64,000 bases of DNA from contig NC_049994.1 in NCBI RefSeq assembly GCF_000003815.2, positions 17,444,490-17,508,489 on the forward strand. Reading direction: 5' to 3'. The position numbers and the translations under genes were made by a program. A model generated the notes under the pieces. The model searched no databases. It had not been told where the DNA came from and was given only the letters and a program-made list of their open reading frames with translations. This document shows positions 61,201 to 64,000 of this stretch, one piece after another (position 1 is the first letter of the stretch; each line of letters opens with the position of its first letter). Source of the DNA: Branchiostoma floridae. Its lineage: Eukaryota; Chordata; Leptocardii; Amphioxiformes; Branchiostomatidae.

Positions 61201-64000
61201 TCCTATTCTGTGTCAACAAGTTGCTCTCTGAAGGTGTGATGCTATCTCAGGGCTTGAAATACTTTTTTTGCATACCTGCACTGGTGCAGGTGACATTGAA
61301 AATTACCTGCACCAGACAAATTTTACCTGTACCACTCTGAATTTAGGAAGTATGGATCATACTAAAACGGTTGAGGAACCATTGCTATTTTTTTTTCTTT
61401 TATTGCGGTAACAGTCAATGTAGCTAATAACAATTCACATACACCTGCATCATTTATGTATAAAACCCAGTACATGGATCAGTGCAGGTTAGGTGCAGGT
61501 AGACATCAGAAATACCTGCACAGCTCTAATTTTACCTGCACTAACCTGCAGGTGGTATTTCGAGCCCTGTATCTGTACATGTAGATAACTATAGAGATGC
61601 CCAAGTACTCCTGGTAATATTTATTGTTGTTTCCAGGTAACATTTTCTATGTGATGGAGTACCGAGAGATTTTCCTCACCCTCCTGAGGAAGTTTGACGA
61701 GACCAAACAGCCAAAGTGAGTATTAACAACATATAATTCCTTATGTCAAAATATCTTAAACAGTTTGAAGAAGCATATTCATTATTTTGGATGGTGACCT
61801 GAAGCCACTAGCCCTGTGATAGTAAGCCTGCGACCTTCAGGCAAAAAATTATTAAACCTCTGCACATAGAGAACATGATACACTTATTGAGAAGAGTGCC
61901 TCAGTTTTCTTGGCCAGTGCTTAAAAAAGTGAGCTATTGTATAGCAAAGCCACATTGCACTATCAGCTATCAAAACAGCATTATGCTTCATCTCTAAGCA
62001 TTACACTTAGAATTTAATGAAAGAAGATGATGATTATTGTTGCTCCTTCCTCAGAACGTACCTGAAGGACCTGGTTGAGACGACCCACGTGTTTATCAAG
62101 ATGCTGGAGCGATTCTGTAAGACCAAGGGTCACATCGTTGTGCAGGTAAACACCAGTGCCTTTTGTTATATGTTATCAGTGCCCCCTAGGGATTATGATT
62201 GGCATTGCAGTCCTTAACACTGAGATCTGCTGCACTGCCCTGCCGGTTCTGTAAGACTAAGGGTCACATCGTTGTGCAGGCAATCACCTGATAATTTTTG
62301 CATCCAGTTGTATTTCCCCATCTTGCAAGGGTGAGACATCCTTGCACTTCGGATTTGTCTTGTTGGTTTTCACTGTTAAGATTAAGAATAATGAATGTCT
62401 TCCTTTTTCGTATAATTTACTAAAACCTACATTTTCCGTTCTTTTTTATCAGAAAAAACGCAAGAAGACCAAGCGCAGAAAACGGACAGCTGAGCAAGGT
62501 ATTGTTCACCTCTTTGCTTCTCATAGATGGTACACAAAGTCGTAAGAAATCTTAACTAAATCTTAATTACTTATAGAACTGAAATAAGTTAGAATAATGA
62601 TGATGCAAGGTGTGATTATATTTTGAATGACTCCTTTCCCCAACATAAAAGATAGAAATACAGATATGCGTCTGCTTTGATAATATTATCCATTAAAAGT
62701 TCCTTCAAGAATGATACATTTGCAGAGGTAAAAGGCATTCTTAAGACGTTCCCTTGTGTCTTAAGGTACAGCTGGCCCTGCAGAGCCGTCAGAAGAAGAC
62801 CTGAACACGGTGTGGGACGGGCTGAGCGGGGACCTTTCAACATTCATCCAGGGGGAGGGAGAGCTGCCCCAGGACGTGGCTCCTTTTGATGCAGCCTTGG
62901 ATACCCCACTGGAGGAACAACGGTTGGTCCTACCACGCTTTGAACTTTATTTTGCATGACTTTGGTGTTGCCATGTACACATTACAGCAGAACATTAGGA
63001 GTTTTGTTTCAAACTATGTCCTCAATCGACTAAGGTGTAAATGAGTATTACTACTTAGCTTTGGTTAGGGGCACCCCCTTTAATCTCAAATGTCCTATGT
63101 GTGAGGAGAGTCACACCTGGAGCATGTTAAGGAACCGACCACACTTATTGAAAAGGGCAAATCCTGGTGTTAGTGGTTCAAACCTAACAATGTGATCTCT
63201 TGCAGCTTGTATTTACATGTACTCTACAAAACTGCTGTGTTATGTCTAAAGGCAGCTTACTCTTTACACAGAACAAACAAAACATATCCCTTTCTAGAGG
63301 TCTCTGTTTCTGTTGATTTTATTATCTGGAATTTTTGGCAATATAGCTAGAAAAAGACAGCGGTTGTCTTATTTTGAGTTTTTTGCTTATGTCCACTGCT
63401 TCATCGGTTAATTATAACAGTCTCTCATATTACTAGAAAGCTCGGTTGCTAAGTGTGACTCACTGTACTAGAAAAATAGGAGGAAAGAATTTAAATGCAG
63501 GGTATTTTATATACCCCACAGTGTGCAGGCGATGATCTCCATCCAGGACAGTTTGAGGGGAGGAGACCCGGGTCGGGCACTGGCTACGCTGCGAGCTGCC
63601 AGGTGAGCGTGTTGTCTTTACCGGATTCTTGCAAAAACTGACATAAAACATCCTAATAATCATGGCTATCCAATCTGTCCAACGACTAGAAAAATCCATG
63701 TAAAGCTGTTTTCGATACCCCTTTCACAAACCTACCAACTCTTTGATCTTAACAGATAGACTTTGACTAAATTTTTCTTCTAGTTTATTCCATTTTTCCT
63801 CATGCTAACTGTTAATTAATAGTTTTCTCTTAAATTATCAGTAATGCAATGATTTTATTCGCTGATGCTAAATATGATGCTTAAAATACATTGTTTGACC
63901 TTGTGGATACAATTGTGACCTTGCCCTGTTGCAGAGAGGTGTGGCCAGACGGAGCGTTTGGTACTGCCGACATCTCACAGGAGGATGAATTCATGGCGCT
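45876..64000 (+). CDS. TIMELESS: TIMELESS replication-fork protection protein (5' part, runs off the window)
   Basis: TIMELESS (Tof1/Swi1 family) binds TIPIN at the replisome, keeps helicase and polymerase coupled and supports checkpoint signalling. Nineteen exons join in phase: 45876-45972, 46557-46710, 47025-47139, 47751-47813, 48098-48199, 49054-49094, 49424-49538, 50039-50172, 50806-50923, 58547-58693, 59689-59801, 60206-60310, 60863-60966, 61637-61715, 62055-62145, 62453-62498, 62766-62922, 63522-63602 and 63935 onward. They cover about 642 residues, roughly half the protein. The N-terminus [20 protein letters not shown] matches vertebrate TIMELESS closely. Other landmarks are [64 protein letters not shown] and [13 protein letters not shown], then a basic [11 protein letters not shown] stretch. 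The 7.6-kb intron after 50923 hosts two TRIM genes on the other strand. Six exon edges have copies in adjacent introns. Confidence 0.96.
46172..46335. repeat. (TG)n microsatellite
   Basis: A perfect TG run starts near 46172 and decays into TG-rich sequence. The long open frames on both strands here are artefacts of this repeat. Confidence 0.95.
46345..46410 (+). repeat. TIMELESS: Copy of TIMELESS exon 2 acceptor edge
   Basis: The true exon starts at 46557 after CACCTACAG. About 180 bp upstream, CACTTACAG is followed by aaactgtgaaggacttgatc, matching the first ~20 nt of the exon with two or three changes. The match also extends about 25 bp into the upstream intron. Confidence 0.85.
47145..47330 (+). 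repeat. TIMELESS: Three copies of TIMELESS exon 3 donor edge
   Basis: The true exon ends at 47139 (TACAAGGTG/GTAAGTACATG). Copies of ccttagacgtggtctcctac and the following tacaaggtg/gtaagt are found at about 47160-47217, 47230-47280 and 47288-47320. The second keeps a perfect donor. Confidence 0.85.
48251..48690. mobile_element. Non-autonomous hAT element with 8-bp target duplication
   Basis: GTCAAAAC stands on both sides (48243-48250 and 48691-48698). The ends TAGGGGTGGGTACTGGTAC and GTACCGATACCAAGCCCTA are imperfect inverted repeats. An 8-bp duplication with this tip type is characteristic of hAT transposons. It lies in a TIMELESS intron and has no transposase. Confidence 0.85.
49555..49735 (+). 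repeat. TIMELESS: Diverged copies of TIMELESS exon 7 donor edge
   Basis: The true exon ends at 49538 with codons for [13 protein letters not shown]. Downstream, catgtccttgagattgtctc, tatgttttgaggatagtctt with catgtgcctggaacag/gtaac, and cacatgtgttgggaacag/gtagc are successive imperfect copies. Each is followed by ttcaactttaacc-like sequence. Confidence 0.8.
50640..50690 (+). repeat. TIMELESS: Copy of TIMELESS exon 9 acceptor edge
   Basis: The true exon starts at 50806 with cactcgcgtttcggcggcac. A copy, gctcctgtttcggtggcac followed by gtttgtggtc and agggatgaa, lies 150 bp upstream. The copy has lost a good AG acceptor. Confidence 0.8.
51426..51595 (+). repeat. tRNA-derived SINE
   Basis: TGGTATAATGGT resembles a pol III A box and GGATTTGAATTT a B box about 40 bp later, in tRNA-like spacing. 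About 90 bp of unrelated body follows. It lies in the big TIMELESS intron. The first box is unusually close to a true tRNA, but no acceptor-stem pairing is seen, so it is not a tRNA gene. Confidence 0.6.
52573..52888. repeat. CAGGGCTCGAAATAC hairpin transposon, copy B
   Basis: It starts CAGGGCTCGAAATAC and ends GTATTTCAAGCCCTG, and acaccag flanks both sides. The interior follows copy A (16160-16500) closely. Confidence 0.85.
53355..55229 (-). CDS. TRIM-NHL E3 ubiquitin ligase, intronless
   Basis: The single open frame gives 624 residues. The RING is C18, C21, C34, H36, C39, C42, C55 and C58. The B-box is C105, H108, C117, C120, C125, C128, H133 and H136. A coiled coil spans roughly 145-270 and a Pro/Ala-rich linker 270-335. 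About six NHL-type blades follow from ~345 to the end ([20 protein letters not shown] is typical). There is no filamin domain. Such proteins transfer ubiquitin through the RING and use the NHL propeller to bind RNA or protein. The gene lies entirely within a TIMELESS intron on the opposite strand, and its paralogue is 1.3 kb upstream (56488-57660). The family expanded in lancelets; I do not assign a vertebrate orthologue. Confidence 0.93.
   Translation of the reverse strand: MAAASSSLGTDFKAKLSCGICLELFTRPKVLPSCGHNFCQDCLQEFAGKKMDFKCAICRQHVRLPPQGVAGLPDSPIIAKLCERFQQQTSLSGETREQPQSGNRCRFHPFEELKVYCKQCQVPVCDECLEQTHDDHRTTTIKKAAQERRSTVQHVINEGRNVLESYLSFLRGLREEEKILNEEKLQTYDSIIQFYNQMAQKLTEERDHLLSEAEENHTKNLDRIQAERDRVLPDANELSAACYRAEQEMEKGGVEILSQPTALTKVVQKYRGKAAPTPVQTQSAVFQPTDTPVPVLGQVTGQSIPSAPIPAEPAPISPAPAPGNGAAEDIGHHHGNQRHQLQRVIFGGLGSETGQFDYPNGVTVSDEGEIFVADGNNQRIQVFTLQGKFVRQFPTVVSDKQKMSPEDVGMDGEGNLWVVGYADSADFAVRYNKLGRVLRKFDLQKTGWLRGVAVDTRRNHLFITQTTADTDNPHGELLVFRPNGAMGQLKGMKQPRYITVDGEGNILVSDISNRCVYVYNEDGQFLFKFGGEGSGEGQLDQPQGICTDRAGNIIVVDWGNRRVEMFDKKGKFLKHIATDMEEPWAVAMAPQGQLVVTDEHTVSIFSESVFDYINLLTNDFQTLL
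55230..56487. other. Spacer between the two TRIM genes
   Basis: It contains the TRIM-NHL 5' flank and the 3' flank of its paralogue. I see no third gene. Near 55335-55640 a phrase (gcctaggaaaaaaatgtttcctgtttcag) resembles sequence at 40598-40625 and 40900-40925, so a dispersed repeat is likely. Confidence 0.45.
56488..57660 (-). CDS. RING-NHL paralogue lacking B-box and coiled coil, intronless
   Basis: The single open frame gives 390 residues. The RING (C18, C21, C33, H35, C38, C41, C54, C57) and the NHL propeller ([15 protein letters not shown] onward) are intact and resemble the neighbour at 53355-55229 throughout. Where the neighbour goes from EQPQSG into its B-box and 225 residues later reaches HHHGNQR, this protein reads straight from EQPQSG to HHHGHQR. 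A clean in-frame deletion, or insertion in the other copy, explains this. Without a coiled coil it probably cannot form the usual antiparallel TRIM dimer. The frame is open for 390 codons with synonymous-looking differences, so it is likely functional. Confidence 0.9.
   Translation of the reverse strand: MAAAPSSLGKHFREELSCSICLELFTRPKVLPCQHTFCQDCLQDLASRRVPLQCPNCCQQVRLPPQGVTGLPDSHIIANMCERLRQQTSLSGETREQPQSGKHHHGHQRQGEQRVIIGGWGSGTGQFHGPVGVTVSDEGDIFVADCWDQRIQVFTLQGTFVRQFPTAVSGGQKMDPHDVAMDEEGNLWVVGGTKSAHFAVQYNKQGRVLRKFDLQQTKWMRGVAVDTRRNHILITQTIGDKLLFNPHGNVLVFRPDGTLVRTVGQQQGMKYPCYITVDGEGNILVPDVSNHCIYTFNEDGQFLFQFGGEGSGEGELLSPKGICTDRAGNIIVVDWGSRRVEMFDKTGRFLKHVATDMTRPLAVAMATQGQLPELVVSDFLENSVNIFQNF
57865..58435. 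repeat. Imperfect repeat of CGCGAACTTAAAACCACC phrases
   Basis: Two related blocks at about 57865-58015 and 58250-58430 share cacttcaccgcaa, catttttccat, tgcatggtgct, gcgaacttaaa and ttaaatgcat in the same order. Each is also partly self-complementary (ttcacagtggccac). They look like two copies of a short non-autonomous element in the TIMELESS intron. Confidence 0.6.
58758..59094. repeat. CAGGGCTCGAAATAC hairpin transposon, copy C (inverted)
   Basis: It starts CAGGGCTCGAAATAC and ends GTATTTCGAGCCCTG, with the interior running opposite to copies A, B and D. It lies between TIMELESS exons 10 and 11. Confidence 0.85.
59395..59640 (-). repeat. Two tandem tRNA-like SINE pieces
   Basis: Two blocks (about 59403-59500 and 59531-59632) share acttcctgtccaggaatgcc, actcaggtct and cctcaatcttgtgtt. 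The reverse complement gives GACCTGAGTTCAATTC, a B-box-like sequence, preceded by GGCCAGGGTAGTG. They are probably old SINE fragments. Confidence 0.5.
60560..60860 (+). repeat. Intronic duplication upstream of TIMELESS exon 13
   Basis: Blocks around 60600-60730 and 60735-60860 share cacaatc, gtagcaaagcttgc, tgtttact, atgctttat, ggtacaa and gttgaccttcc followed by atccca. The second block ends at the true acceptor (CCCAG/GATGCACC). In the first copy the AG and exon part are lost, so it may be a decayed exon-edge copy. Confidence 0.6.
61248..61569. repeat. CAGGGCTCGAAATAC hairpin transposon, copy D
   Basis: It starts CAGGGCTTGAAATAC and ends GTATTTCGAGCCCTG, and is flanked by tatct on both sides. 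It lies just before TIMELESS exon 14. Confidence 0.85.
62240..62285 (+). repeat. TIMELESS: Copy of TIMELESS exon 15 donor edge
   Basis: The true exon ends at 62145 with gtcacatcgttgtgcag/gtaaac. About 100 bp downstream, ttctgtaagactaagggtca and catcgttgtgcag reappear, followed by GCAATC, so the donor GT has become GC. A single C/T change separates the copied 30 nt from the exon. Confidence 0.9.

Overview
The window is animal nuclear DNA, most probably from a lancelet (Branchiostoma, amphioxus). Genes have many small exons with GT-AG introns, and the proteins are metazoan (ORC4, RNF113, TIMELESS, TRIM-NHL, LRR receptors, a trypsin-type protease with a Ly6/uPAR domain). Introns are full of short hairpin transposons and of minisatellites that copy exon edges, a habit I recall being reported at the amphioxus Adh locus. 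The genus is an inference. Three runs of N (6807-7725, 13769-13868, 33242-33341) are assembly gaps.

Layout. 1-3.8 kb holds only repeats. 3.8-12.05 kb (- strand) is a nine-exon gene. Its exons join in phase into a 393-residue protein: signal peptide, trypsin-like S1 protease with a complete triad, Ly6/uPAR three-finger domain, and a C-terminal hydrophobic tail that looks like a GPI signal. 12.05-15.5 kb is repeat-rich and has no recognisable gene. 15.5-22.0 kb (- strand) is complete ORC4 (12 exons, 437 aa). It shares a 213-bp divergent promoter with complete RNF113 (22.2-31.2 kb, + strand, 10 exons, 341 aa). RNF113 intron 3 carries a recent 5'-truncated L1-like LINE with a 14-bp target duplication. 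32.2-34.0 kb (- strand) is a single-pass LRR receptor interrupted by a gap. 36.0-37.1 kb (- strand) is a two-exon gene for a 150-residue membrane protein with an LRRNT-like cysteine motif but no LRRs. 43.2-45.0 kb is a broken LINE. 45.9-64 kb (+ strand) is the first 19 coding exons of TIMELESS, running off the end. One 7.6-kb TIMELESS intron contains two intronless TRIM-NHL genes on the opposite strand; the second lacks the B-box and coiled coil.

The most striking structure is a recurrent pattern rather than one locus. At twelve exon boundaries in four genes (protease x4, ORC4 x1, RNF113 x1, TIMELESS x6) the edge of the exon plus its splice site is repeated in the neighbouring intron, as single copies or as arrays of up to 18. 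In every donor case the copies lie downstream, and in every acceptor case upstream, so the reading frame is preserved while decoy splice sites accumulate.

Functionally, ORC4 (origin licensing) and TIMELESS (replication fork protection) are both DNA-replication genes, and each has an E2F-like element at its real or presumed promoter. RNF113 acts in splicing and DNA-damage signalling. The protease, LRR proteins and TRIM genes look like extracellular or innate-type factors. I see no reason to think the window is one pathway.
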